Origin: Oscillospiraceae bacterium
GTDB taxonomy: Bacteria; Bacillota; Clostridia; Oscillospirales; Ruminococcaceae
Assembly: GCA_021203065.1 (NCBI GenBank)
Contig: JAJQBX010000021.1
Span: 62,001-126,000, forward strand
Reading direction: 5' to 3'
Length of the DNA stretch: 64,000 nt
The notes beneath the pieces are model-generated. The model made no database searches and was not told the DNA's origin. It saw only the letters and a list, made by a program, of their open reading frames with translations. Below, piece after piece: positions 1 through 7,710 of this stretch; positions within the stretch are counted from its first letter, which is position 1, and each line of letters begins with the position of its first letter. Both the position numbers and the translations under genes were made by a program.

Positions 1-1
1 T

Positions 2-238
2 CTAAACGTCAGTTATGCCGCAGGAAATTACTACTATGGTGGTACCGGCGGTTTGTCGGTTCTGACCGGAGTCAGCTACTGGGCTTCATATAACTGTATT
101 TCAGATATGACTATGTACAGCGACTCGTCGGGATACATTTATTACGCTCAGTGGAACAACAACACCATTTCCGTTCCTTTGGCTTTTAACAGCACATATA
201 TACAGTTCCAGAAGGGCTTGATGGTGACTTCGCTCTAA
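2..238 (+). CDS. Phage structural (tail/fibre) protein, C-terminal part
   Basis: The frame is open to the left edge of the window, so only the last 78 residues of a longer protein are seen. The visible part is rich in Gly, Tyr, Ser, Asn and Thr with alternating hydrophobic residues, which suits a beta-structured tail or fibre tip, but I recognise no named domain. The stop is followed after 14 bases by the next small phage gene, which has its own GAGGTG-type ribosome site. The function is inferred from position, directly upstream of baseplate, holin and endolysin genes. Confidence 0.6.
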   Translation, partial: LNVSYAAGNYYYGGTGGLSVLTGVSYWASYNCISDMTMYSDSSGYIYYAQWNNNTISVPLAFNSTYIQFQKGLMVTSL

Positions 239-252
239 GAGAGGTGTTTTAG

Positions 253-468
253 GTGATTAGTTTTGTAAGGTTCGATTCGCACAGCGGTATCTGGGCGAAT
301 AAAGATAAAGCTTTGGAGTACTTGTCTGCGGGATACAAGATATATACCGATGAGACCTGTGAAACAGGGCTTACTCAGGAAGAAATAGAAGCAATGGATG
401 AGACAGTTCAATGTCCACATGAATCGACTTCAACGCAAACGGTAGTCGGTCAGAACAAGGAGGATTAA
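253..468 (+). CDS. Small phage protein, unknown
   Basis: A 71-residue protein starting at GTG with an AGAGGTG ribosome site a few bases upstream. It is acidic, contains two Cys and has no membrane segment. Its place after a tail gene and 1 base before the next start marks it as part of the late phage operon. Small proteins of this size (XkdX-like) often sit here in Firmicutes prophages, but the sequence does not show a convincing XkdX match, so no function is given. Confidence 0.6.
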   Translation: MISFVRFDSHSGIWANKDKALEYLSAGYKIYTDETCETGLTQEEIEAMDETVQCPHESTSTQTVVGQNKED

Positions 469-469
469 T

Positions 470-739
470 ATGCTTGGAATAAACGCAAGAGTAGAAGATT
501 TAAGGGAAAGCCTCATTAAGACCATCAACGATGCCCAGATGCCTGCCTGCATCTTGGACTATGTCTTAACCGAAATATTGAACGATGTCAGGCTTAAGAG
601 AATGAGTGAGGTTAAGAGAGAACGGCAGAAAGACCGTGAAGATAAAGGAATCCCGACCGTTCCAAGCGTAAAGACAGAAACGGTGACTGTGGATTTGAAG
701 GGAGAACCTGAAGATGACGACAATAGTACAGGAAGCTAA
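470..739 (+). CDS. Small phage protein, unknown
   Basis: An 89-residue protein with an AAGGAGG ribosome site just before the ATG. The first half is predicted helical; the second half is highly charged (KRERQKDREDKG) and ends in an acidic tail. It overlaps the following BppU-like gene by 26 bases in another frame, a compact arrangement typical of phage tail operons. No family recognised; it may be a minor structural or chaperone protein. Confidence 0.6.
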   Translation: MLGINARVEDLRESLIKTINDAQMPACILDYVLTEILNDVRLKRMSEVKRERQKDREDKGIPTVPSVKTETVTVDLKGEPEDDDNSTGS

Positions 740-1094
740 TATGTCTCTGACCGACTCCCTTATCCCGTCATACATTCATGTGAAGCAGTACGACAACCTG
801 ACGAGAAGAATAAAGTGCGTGGTATATAACGGCGGTGTCTTAGAAGATATTGATTCGGATTCATCGGTTGAGGTCTCCTGCACACTTCCAAGCGGGAATG
901 TTCTTGTGTATACGACCGAGGATAGCTCAAATCTTCTGTACATTTCAGACGGCTGTATTTACTTCGTCATTCCATCCGCCATGACTGCGGAGGTTGGAAG
1001 AGTTCCCGTTGACGTTACGCTTACGGACGGAGATACTGCAAGGCTCGGTCTTTTCTCTTTGGCGCTTTCGGTATCGCCAACATCGAAGGAGTGA
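714..1094 (+). CDS. BppU-like baseplate upper protein, N-terminal-domain type
   Basis: A 126-residue protein with the pattern of the BppU N-terminal domain of Firmicutes phage baseplates: HVKQYDNLTRRIKC near the start, then an Ig-like beta domain with TLPSGNVLVY and a final VGRVPVDVTLTDG motif. In lactococcal-type phages this domain anchors the receptor-binding protein to the baseplate. It is clearly paralogous to the next gene (HCKQYDNLSRKVVC; GRMPVDVTITDGEG), so a tandem duplication has occurred. The start at ATG 714 gives two further in-frame ATGs; the second, MSLTDS at 741, lines up better with the paralogue and could be the true start. Confidence 0.65.
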   Translation: MTTIVQEANMSLTDSLIPSYIHVKQYDNLTRRIKCVVYNGGVLEDIDSDSSVEVSCTLPSGNVLVYTTEDSSNLLYISDGCIYFVIPSAMTAEVGRVPVDVTLTDGDTARLGLFSLALSVSPTSKE

Positions 1095-1100
1095 TGAAAC

Positions 1101-1658
1101 TTGACTGTAACATGGGAGCTTGAGCTTTCCCTTACGAACGTACTCGTTCCACCAGTTGTCCACTGCAAGCAGTACGACAATCTTTCAAGAAAGGTTGTCT
1201 GCCGTATCTTCAAAGGTTACGAAGAAGTTTTCTTGGACGAAGACTCAATAGTCAATGTTTCCGGTAAGCGTCCGGACGGAGAGATTTTTCAATACTGCTC
1301 AGATGGAGACAGTGGTGTAGTATATGTTGAAGACGGTCACGCCGTCATCTGGATTACAAATACCATGACAAGCGTCCCCGGAAGAATGCCGGTCGATGTG
1401 ACCATAACCGATGGCGAAGGCGAAATCCTCGGTATCTTTCCATTTGTACTTGCAGTAAAGAAATCTGCTGTAGACAATAAAGGTTTAACCACCGGCTCCT
1501 ATTCAGACTTCTTGGCTGAGTTCCTTGAAGGCATCATAGACTGCTACATCGATTCCGATGGTTATCTTGTAATAGTGACATCGGACGGATTGGGTTTATC
1601 TTTCATGATGGACGGTGACGGGAACATTACTATTTATTCCGGAGGTGACAGTTCATGA
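1101..1658 (+). CDS. BppU-like baseplate protein, longer paralogue
   Basis: A 185-residue protein starting at TTG, chosen because GAAGGAG lies 9 bases upstream and no in-frame ATG is near. Residues about 1-115 repeat the BppU-like fold of the gene before it (QYDNL, GRMPVDVT). The C-terminal part from about 130 has an acidic Gly-rich beta stretch (DSDGYLVIVTSDG, MDGDGNITIYSGG) that may join the next protein or form a fibre neck. It overlaps the next gene by 4 bases (ATGA), so translation is probably coupled. Confidence 0.65.
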   Translation: MTVTWELELSLTNVLVPPVVHCKQYDNLSRKVVCRIFKGYEEVFLDEDSIVNVSGKRPDGEIFQYCSDGDSGVVYVEDGHAVIWITNTMTSVPGRMPVDVTITDGEGEILGIFPFVLAVKKSAVDNKGLTTGSYSDFLAEFLEGIIDCYIDSDGYLVIVTSDGLGLSFMMDGDGNITIYSGGDSS

Positions 1659-2581
1659 GTGTATACAGGGGCGGACGAATAGTCCCGAAGCATTTTGGAG
1701 TATGGAACAGTGAGACCGAGTACGAAATGCTCGCTATAGTCCTTGAGGAAGATACCGGCGACAGCTATATTTCAAGAAAGACAGTTCCGGCGGGAACTCT
1801 CCTTTCAGATGAAGAATACTGGGCTTTATGTGCAAGGTTCTCAGACCAACTTCAAACTTACCAAGAAGAAACCGATGCCAGACTTGAAGCTCTCGAAGAC
1901 GAGACTTCAAAGGCTATAGACAGCTCATCCTCAGCATCCGAAAAGCTCATTGCTGAAACCAAAGAGGAACTTCAAGGCAACATAGACAAGCTGAGTGAGG
2001 AGCTTGAAAAATCCAAAAAGTCTAATCCTCTGTATGGAAAGAAGCTTGTGGGTATCGGCGACTACATGATGAGCGACTGGCTTCAGAAGATAGCTGACCG
2101 GAATAGCATGACGGCTACAAGCTATGGAGATTATGATTACCGCCTTTCAGATATTGCTGAGAAATACTCCGAGATGGAAGATGCCGATTACATTCTTGTC
2201 TTTGCCGGAAGTGTAGATATAGGGCTTGGTGTGGACATTGGAGATGAGGACAGCGAAGACCCGTCCGACTTCTACGGAGCTTTGAACAGTCTCTGTCAAG
2301 GACTCTTATGTAAATACCCACAAGGCAAGATAGCTTTCATCACTCCCTATGTCACCGACAGAGAAGAATCCGCTGAGACAAAGGCATATGTTGATGCCAT
2401 TGAAACAGCCTGCCGGAACAACGGCGGGATACCTGTTTTCAATAACATCTCAAGCGGCGGTTTATGTTACTGGAATGAAGCTCAAGCAGAGAAGCTCATC
2501 TCAGATGACGGTTCAACCTACAGTGACGAGGGCAACGAATGGGCGTCATGGAAGTATGAAGCTTTCATGAGAACCCTTTAG
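1655..2581 (+). CDS. Phage tail protein with degenerate SGNH-hydrolase-like domain
   Basis: A 308-residue protein. Residues 1-60 form a small N-terminal domain (YRGGRIVPKHFGVWN) as found on phage tail fibre or baseplate proteins that decorate the virion. Residues 60-125 are a Glu/Lys/Ser-rich coiled coil. Residues 125-308 resemble the GDSL/SGNH hydrolase fold that phages use to trim cell-wall carbohydrate. The block I position reads GIGDYMM, so the catalytic Ser is Tyr137; block III reads GSVDIG instead of GTND; the C-terminal DxxH is missing. The domain is therefore probably a binding module or decaying enzyme. Last gene before a terminator, so it ends the tail operon. Confidence 0.6.
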   Translation: MSVYRGGRIVPKHFGVWNSETEYEMLAIVLEEDTGDSYISRKTVPAGTLLSDEEYWALCARFSDQLQTYQEETDARLEALEDETSKAIDSSSSASEKLIAETKEELQGNIDKLSEELEKSKKSNPLYGKKLVGIGDYMMSDWLQKIADRNSMTATSYGDYDYRLSDIAEKYSEMEDADYILVFAGSVDIGLGVDIGDEDSEDPSDFYGALNSLCQGLLCKYPQGKIAFITPYVTDREESAETKAYVDAIETACRNNGGIPVFNNISSGGLCYWNEAQAEKLISDDGSTYSDEGNEWASWKYEAFMRTL

Positions 2582-2590
2582 ACCATTCAA

Positions 2591-2616
2591 GGGCTGCAAA
2601 AACAGCCCTATTTTTA
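2591..2616 (+). terminator. Rho-independent terminator after tail genes
   Basis: A GGGCTG/CAGCCC stem with an A-rich loop is followed by TATTTTTA. It lies 10 bases after the SGNH-like tail gene and separates the tail genes from the lysis cassette. Confidence 0.75.
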
Positions 2617-2648
2617 TGCCCTTTTGCATGGGCAGAAAGGAGAATGTT

Positions 2649-3065
2649 ATGGACAAGATAGCAGACTTGGTGACTGGTGAAGCGATTCTTCAGTGGCTCA
2701 TTATCTTTTTACTCTTGGCGTATTTCGTCTACAAAGAGTATCCGGAGTTCAAGAGACGTATAACCGGTGAAACCAAGAAAGAACTTAAAGAGGAAGATGC
2801 TATCGAGCGTCTTTCCAAAGTGGAACAGAGGCTTGATGACATAGACAGAAAGCTTGACAGTGATTTCAGAAGCCTTGAGCTTCTCCAAAGATGTGAGAGC
2901 GAGGATAAAGAGCTGATGAACGAATCTCTCACTGAGCGAGAAATAATCATCAGGGCTTTGCTTGCCATCATCGACGGCTTGCACCAGTTAGGGGCAAACG
3001 GTCCCACCACAGCAGCACACGAAGAGCTGACAACTTATCTATCAAAGAAAGCTCACAAGCTATAA
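2649..3065 (+). CDS. Phage membrane-anchored coiled-coil protein
   Basis: 138 residues from ATG 2649, with AAAGGAG 8 bases upstream. One membrane segment at residues 14-28 (LQWLIIFLLLAYFVY) is followed by a long charged helical stretch (KEELKEEDAIERLSKVEQRLDD) predicted to be a coiled coil. Position at the head of the lysis cassette suggests a spanin- or holin-accessory-like role, but the topology is all that can be seen. Confidence 0.6.
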   Translation: MDKIADLVTGEAILQWLIIFLLLAYFVYKEYPEFKRRITGETKKELKEEDAIERLSKVEQRLDDIDRKLDSDFRSLELLQRCESEDKELMNESLTEREIIIRALLAIIDGLHQLGANGPTTAAHEELTTYLSKKAHKL

Positions 3066-3077
3066 GGAGTGAAGACC

Positions 3078-3485
3078 GTGTTCCGGCAAAGAAAGACTGC
3101 TGAGTATTACGACCGTCAGCTTGCGGAGATGCAAAGGCGAAAAGAGCTGTACGACAAGCGGCTCGAAATCCGAACGGTCAGACGCTCCATGCGTTCATGG
3201 AAAAAGCCGACAACTACGAAGATAGTCATGGCATACATCTTCCTCAACTGCACGGCGGTTGAAATCTACTCGATGGTGGTTATGTGGAAGCTTCAGAACC
3301 TTGATGCTCTTTACTCTCTCATCACTGCGGTAGTCACGGAATCCATCTCGTTTGCCGTGTATTGCTGCAAGTCTTACAACGAAACCAAACAGGAAGAAAT
3401 AATCAAGTTGGAGAGGGACAAGATGGATTCTGCTCCGGCTGTGTGTTTAGAGGAATCGGACGATTCCGAGGAGGTATTTGGATGA
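3078..3485 (+). CDS. Phage membrane protein, two membrane segments
   Basis: About 135 residues. I prefer GTG 3078, which has TAAGGAG 9 bases upstream, over the in-frame GTG at 3069 that abuts it. A basic N-terminus is followed by two membrane segments (about residues 48-68 and 75-95) and an acidic C-terminus. It overlaps the next, holin-like gene by 4 bases (ATGA). Likely part of the lysis cassette; no family recognised. Confidence 0.6.
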   Translation: MFRQRKTAEYYDRQLAEMQRRKELYDKRLEIRTVRRSMRSWKKPTTTKIVMAYIFLNCTAVEIYSMVVMWKLQNLDALYSLITAVVTESISFAVYCCKSYNETKQEEIIKLERDKMDSAPAVCLEESDDSEEVFG

Positions 3486-3787
3486 TAACATATAGGGTAT
3501 TTTTGATGGGACTTCTCGTCTCATCCACAGTAACAGGGCTTGTCACAGAGGCAATAAAGAACATACTCAGTGAGTGCGGCAAATCCTACAAGAGCAATCT
3601 GCTCGCAGGAATTGTCGCACTTTTTGTATCCGACGGTCTTGCCGTTGGGTACACGGTGTTGATGGGAATTGTATGGACTCGTCAGATTGTTGTTATAGCG
3701 GTGGCTCTTGTTTTATGCTCTTGGCTATGCTCGATGCTGGGGTATGACAAAGTAGTTCAGGCAATCAGCCAGTTTAAGCAGGATTAA
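3482..3787 (+). CDS. Holin-like small membrane protein
   Basis: 101 residues starting at ATG 3482, within the ATGA overlap with the previous gene. Three hydrophobic segments are visible (about 5-25, 40-63, 66-88), with a short charged C-terminus (AISQFKQD). Its size, topology and position 17 bases before the endolysin are what is expected of a holin that opens the membrane for the lysin. The sequence itself is not close enough to a named holin family to assign one. Confidence 0.65.
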   Translation: MITYRVFLMGLLVSSTVTGLVTEAIKNILSECGKSYKSNLLAGIVALFVSDGLAVGYTVLMGIVWTRQIVVIAVALVLCSWLCSMLGYDKVVQAISQFKQD

Positions 3788-3804
3788 GAAAGGGGCGTTT
3801 TGCT

Positions 3805-5160
3805 ATGAGTTATTTGAGAAGCAAGGTAGTCGCTCAGGCAAAGGCATGGCTTGGGTACAAGGAAAGCGACGGGACATACAAAGAAATAATCGATGTGTAC
3901 AACAGTCATAAGCCTTTGGCTAGAGGCTATACCATGAAGTACACAGATGCTTGGTGCGCCACCTTTGTATCTGCTGTAGCAATAAAGTGCGGGTACACAG
4001 ACATCATGCCGACCGAATGTGGCTGTGAGAAGATGATTGATTTGTATCAGGCGCTCGGCTGTTGGAAAGAGGACGATTCCTATGTTCCGAACGCAGGTGA
4101 TGTAATCTTTTATGACTGGGAGGACAGCAGTTCCGGTGACAACACAGGTCATGCAGACCACGTTGGTATCGTTGAAAAGGTGTCCGGCTCGACCATAACG
4201 GTCATTGAGGGAAACTACTCCAATTCCGTGAAGAGACGTACACTACAAGTAAACGGCAAATACATTCGTGGTTTTGGACTTCCGAAGCATACCGACAGCA
4301 CGACAACCACCACATCAAGTAGCACCACTAAGAAGACGGCGGCAACTACGACCGCAAAGCCGGAAACTGTCTGGAACTATCTTCTCGGCAAGATTGGCAA
4401 TGCTTACGGTGTTGCAGGTCTGATGGGCAACCTTTATGCCGAATCTGCTTTGCTATCTGTCAACCTTCAGAACACTGGCAACACCAAATTAGGGATGACG
4501 GACGCTGAGTACACAGAGGCTGTTGATGACGGGAGCTACAGCAACTTCGTAAAAGACGGTTACGGGTATGGATTGGCACAATGGACGTATTACACCCGCA
4601 AGCAAGCACTTCTGGATTATGCTGAGGAACAGAATGCTTCCGTCGGTAATCTGGAGATGCAGCTTGATTACATCTACAAAGAGCTGTCTAAGTCAACATA
4701 CAAGACCGTACTTTCTACTTTGAAGAATGCTACCTCAGTAAAAGAAGCTTCGGATATTGTTCTCACAAAGTATGAGAAACCTGCCGACCAGTCTGATGCT
4801 GTAAAGACCAAGAGAGCTACATATGGACAGGAATACTACGACAAGTATGCAGGAACATCAAGCTCTGGGACAAGCACCACGACCGACACGTCTACAGTGA
4901 TCGAGAAGAAAGCAACCGAGTCCGCAAAGGCATACGACAAGTCTCTTGCCGGAACTTACGTTATAACCGGAAACCTCAACATGAGAAACGGTGCAGGAAC
5001 CGGCAAGTCTATATTGACGGTTCTTCCGAAAGGAACAAGCGTGAAGAATTACGGATACTATACTATGGTTAACAGTGTCAGATGGTATTCTGTTCAGGTA
5101 ACTGTGGATAACGTGAAGTACACGGGATTCTGCTGTGGGACGTATTTGAAGAAGCAGTAA
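3805..5160 (+). CDS. Three-domain phage endolysin (CHAP, tail-tip-lysozyme type, SH3)
   Basis: A 451-residue cell-wall lytic enzyme. Residues about 1-165 are a CHAP amidase/endopeptidase domain with the catalytic Cys in DAWCATFVS, His in GHADHVGIVE and an Asn in EGNYS. A Thr/Ser linker follows. Residues about 185-350 match the phage tail-tip-lysozyme type (VAGLMGNLYAESAL, GYGLAQWT), predicted to cut glycan strands. Residues about 385-451 are a bacterial SH3 binding domain (NLNMRNGAGTGKS). Having both a peptide-cutting and a glycan-cutting domain makes it a bifunctional lysin. There is no signal peptide, so export depends on the holin upstream. Ribosome site GAAAGG is close to the ATG. Confidence 0.9.
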   Translation: MSYLRSKVVAQAKAWLGYKESDGTYKEIIDVYNSHKPLARGYTMKYTDAWCATFVSAVAIKCGYTDIMPTECGCEKMIDLYQALGCWKEDDSYVPNAGDVIFYDWEDSSSGDNTGHADHVGIVEKVSGSTITVIEGNYSNSVKRRTLQVNGKYIRGFGLPKHTDSTTTTTSSSTTKKTAATTTAKPETVWNYLLGKIGNAYGVAGLMGNLYAESALLSVNLQNTGNTKLGMTDAEYTEAVDDGSYSNFVKDGYGYGLAQWTYYTRKQALLDYAEEQNASVGNLEMQLDYIYKELSKSTYKTVLSTLKNATSVKEASDIVLTKYEKPADQSDAVKTKRATYGQEYYDKYAGTSSSGTSTTTDTSTVIEKKATESAKAYDKSLAGTYVITGNLNMRNGAGTGKSILTVLPKGTSVKNYGYYTMVNSVRWYSVQVTVDNVKYTGFCCGTYLKKQ

Positions 5161-5178
5161 ACTGAATATGTTTAAAGG

Positions 5179-5214
5179 AAATCCGCCGGGGTATGTGCCT
5201 CGGCGGATTTTTTA
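5179..5214 (+). terminator. Rho-independent terminator after endolysin
   Basis: A 10-base-pair stem AAATCCGCCG / CGGCGGATTT with a 12-base loop, running into TTTTTTAT. It ends the phage late operon. Confidence 0.9.
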
Positions 5215-5240
5215 TATCGTCAAAAACTTTCACCTAGCCC

Positions 5241-5269
5241 TTGATTTACCCTCGCATTTATGGTAAGCT
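5241..5269 (+). promoter_or_regulatory. Sigma-A-type promoter for the ATPase/nuclease gene
   Basis: TTGATT, 17-base spacer, TAAGCT, about 43 bases upstream of the ATG at 5313. The same TTGATT-17-TAAACT layout is found at 13019 ahead of another accessory gene of this element. Confidence 0.55.
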
Positions 5270-5312
5270 ATAAGTGGTAGAGTAGCATTGCAATCACAAG
5301 GGGGATAGCTAT

Positions 5313-7037
5313 ATGGATAAAAAGAAATTGCCGATTGGTATAGAGGATTTTACAGAGATAATTTCTCAGGACTTTTACTATGTCGATAAGACTGGCATGA
5401 TAAAAGAACTGCTAAGCAACTGGGGCAAGGTTAATCTCTTCACCCGCCCTCGCCGCTTTGGCAAGAGTATGAACATGAGTATGCTCAAGTGCTTTTTTGA
5501 GATCGGTACAGACAAGAGCTTGTTTGACGGATTGGCTATCTCAAAGGAAACAGAGTTGTGCGAAAAGTATATGGGGCAATACCCTGTAGTCTCAGTCAGC
5601 TTCAAAGGTGTTGAGGGAAAAGATTACGAGTCAGCATTGTCACAGATGCGAAAAGTAATAGGTGACGAAGCGTCGAGACTCAGCTTTTTGAGAGATAGTG
5701 ACAATCTTTCGGAAGATGATAAGAATATGTACAGGCAACTGACCAAGGCTGAACCTTCTGGAAACAGCGTTTATTCTATTTCTGATAATGCACTTATAAG
5801 TAGCCTGAACACCTTGACTATACTTCTCCAAAAGCACTATGGTAAACAAGTTATTGTGCTGATTGATGAGTATGATGTTCCGCTTGCAAAAGCTAATCAA
5901 TTCGGATACTATGACGACATGATTATGCTTATACGAGGAATGTTCCATCAAGCTCTCAAAACCAATCCGAATCTCGAATTTGCTGTTTTGACTGGTTGTC
6001 TTCGTGTATCAAGAGAAAGTATTTTTACAGGGTTGAACAACACTAAGGTGTACTCCTTGCTTGAAGCAGAATGTGATGAACAGTTCGGATTTACGGATGA
6101 AGAAGTCAAAGAGATGTTGGCTTACTATGACCTCTCGGAGCACTATGGTACAACAAGAGAGTGGTACGATGGTTACATGGTTGGGCAAGCGAATGTATAT
6201 AATCCGTGGGACGTCATAAACTGGTGCAATCAGCTGTTGAACAACCTAGATAGAATTCCAAAATGCTACTGGGCGAATTCAAGCAGTAATGAAGAGCTAA
6301 AGAGATTCATTCAGCGAATGGGCGACGGAGTAACCAAAACACAGATTGAAAGGCTTATCTCCGGTGACACTGTTCAGAAGAAGATTGAGGAACAGCTCAC
6401 CTACGACACAATGTATGACAGCATTGAAAATATGTGGAGCTTGCTTTACGCTACTGGCTATCTCACTCAGAGTGAAACTCCGATGGGAAATGTCGTCAGG
6501 CTCGCTATCCCTAATACTGAGGTCAGGACTATATTCAGGGACTCGGTTCTGAGCATGTTTGAAAAAGAAGTCGCTCAGGACGGTGCGATGGTCACCGATT
6601 TCTGCGACGCTCTGAAAACCGGCAATGCGGAAGAAGTCGAGAAGCTGTTCAACAACTTCATGAAGAAGACTATAAGCATCAGAGATACTGCAGTCAAAAA
6701 GTCGTTCAAAGAGAGCTTCTACCACGGTTTGCTTATTGGAATTCTCAGCTACAAAGAAGGTTGGAGCGTTGACTCTAACGGCGAATCCGGCAACGGTTAC
6801 TATGACATCGCTGCTGAAATTGAGGATGAAGAGATTGGCATAATCATCGAAGTGAAGTATGCCGAGGATGCTCAGTTTGAAAGCGAATGCCAGAACGCAA
6901 TCAAGCAGATAAACGACAACGACTACACAGCAGAGCTTAAATCCGATGGCATGAGAACACTTTGGAAGTATGCGATTGCTTGCTATAAGAAAGAGTGCAA
7001 AGTCGTAGTTGAGCGTGAGGATCACGAGCCGAAGTGA
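5313..7037 (+). CDS. AAA-ATPase-like protein with C-terminal PD-(D/E)XK nuclease domain
   Basis: 574 residues, a usual length for the family. The N-terminus (IGIEDFTEIISQDFYYVDKT) and the Walker A variant RPRRFGKS (residues 45-52) identify the AAA-ATPase-like/DUF1703 family; the Walker B is VIVLIDEYD near residue 185. The C-terminal domain carries YYDIAAEI and IIIEVKYAE, the D and ExK of a PD-(D/E)XK nuclease. These proteins are widespread in gut Firmicutes and Bacteroidetes; their role is not firmly known but defence or mobile-element functions are suspected. It sits alone between two terminators with its own promoter, as a moron-like cargo gene of the prophage. Confidence 0.85.
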   Translation: MDKKKLPIGIEDFTEIISQDFYYVDKTGMIKELLSNWGKVNLFTRPRRFGKSMNMSMLKCFFEIGTDKSLFDGLAISKETELCEKYMGQYPVVSVSFKGVEGKDYESALSQMRKVIGDEASRLSFLRDSDNLSEDDKNMYRQLTKAEPSGNSVYSISDNALISSLNTLTILLQKHYGKQVIVLIDEYDVPLAKANQFGYYDDMIMLIRGMFHQALKTNPNLEFAVLTGCLRVSRESIFTGLNNTKVYSLLEAECDEQFGFTDEEVKEMLAYYDLSEHYGTTREWYDGYMVGQANVYNPWDVINWCNQLLNNLDRIPKCYWANSSSNEELKRFIQRMGDGVTKTQIERLISGDTVQKKIEEQLTYDTMYDSIENMWSLLYATGYLTQSETPMGNVVRLAIPNTEVRTIFRDSVLSMFEKEVAQDGAMVTDFCDALKTGNAEEVEKLFNNFMKKTISIRDTAVKKSFKESFYHGLLIGILSYKEGWSVDSNGESGNGYYDIAAEIEDEEIGIIIEVKYAEDAQFESECQNAIKQINDNDYTAELKSDGMRTLWKYAIACYKKECKVVVEREDHEPK

Positions 7038-7060
7038 GTGGTAGATAAATAATTTTTGTG

Positions 7061-7116
7061 AGCCCAGCAGGTTAACCCACTGTGAGTAGTGGAGATGACC
7101 GGCTGGGCTTCTTTTG
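7061..7116 (+). terminator. Terminator after ATPase/nuclease gene
   Basis: AGCCCAGC pairs with GCTGGGCT across a structured 32-base loop, followed by TCTTTT. It lies 24 bases after the stop codon. Confidence 0.75.
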
Positions 7117-7258
7117 CATATAGAAAAATCGGGGGCGGCTCTCAAACGGAACCGTAATTTTTATCTCATTTTTGGTACGAGTTTTGATTGTGCTTATCCT
7201 TTATATTATGAGAGCAAAAAAATTTATTTGGCTTTCAGTAACGAGGAGGCGATAAATA

Positions 7259-7569
7259 GTGGTAAGAAAAACAGAACAGAATAAAGAGTTTACACCCGTA
7301 ACCAAGGAAGAAGTAAGGACACTTCTAAAACAATTAGAAGAAATGAAGAGCGTGGACATCAGAACTGTAGAGAGGTCAACCCTTGTGGACATCAACACCG
7401 TTGAGATTAACACTTCGCTCCCGCCCACAGAGAGAATCGTTGATTACATTCGCCAGATCAAGAACCCATATTGTTACCTCGACCATGGCGGGTGGTAAAA
7501 GTAAGCTTTGCCGGAAAGCGGTCAATGGAGGAAGCTCTCCGCCACTATATCCGTACTGTTTGTGGATAA
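7259..7569 (+). pseudogene. Small recombinase-associated protein (DUF6870-like), frameshifted
   Basis: Starts at GTG 7259 with GAGGAGG upstream. The visible frame (79 residues) contains VDIRTVERSTLVDINTV and TERIVDYIRQIKNPYCY, which I recognise from small proteins commonly encoded just before serine recombinases in Clostridia. The frame stops at 7498, but the -1 frame from 7492 continues in register (VVKVSFAGKRSMEEALRHYI) to a stop at 7569. One missing G in the GGG at 7490-7492 would explain this. It is either a sequencing deletion or a real frameshift; the joined protein would be about 103 residues. The exact role is unknown. Confidence 0.65.
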
Positions 7570-7605
7570 CAACGAGCATAAATTCACCAATCATGATGGC
7601 TGAAT

Positions 7606-7671
7606 CTTTTGTAAAGATTGTTTGGTTTATGCCGGAGATTTCGCCAATATTAAGTTGCTATTTTACAAAAG
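7606..7671. repeat. 10-base inverted repeat upstream of the recombinase operon
   Basis: CTTTTGTAAA at 7606-7615 is perfectly complemented by TTTACAAAAG at 7662-7671, 46 bases apart. The right arm lies inside the predicted promoter spacer, so it could be an operator or a recombinase binding site. Confidence 0.5.
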
Positions 7672-7683
7672 TGACGGTAATAT
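7655..7683 (+). promoter_or_regulatory. Promoter of the serine recombinase operon
   Basis: TTGCTA, 17-base spacer, TAATAT, about 28 bases before the ATG at 7711. The segment GACGGTAATATGT (7673-7685) occurs again at 16056-16068 in front of a small accessory gene, with a matching TGGCTA 17 bases upstream. The shared sequence suggests joint control. Confidence 0.5.
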
Positions 7684-7710
7684 GTGATTGAAAAAGAGAG
7701 GAGCAGACAG

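Noticed and set aside
6297-7145. Long minus-strand open frame of 282 codons
   Set aside because: It lies fully antisense to the AAA-ATPase/nuclease gene, has no ribosome site and its composition is Phe/Leu-rich as expected for an antisense shadow.
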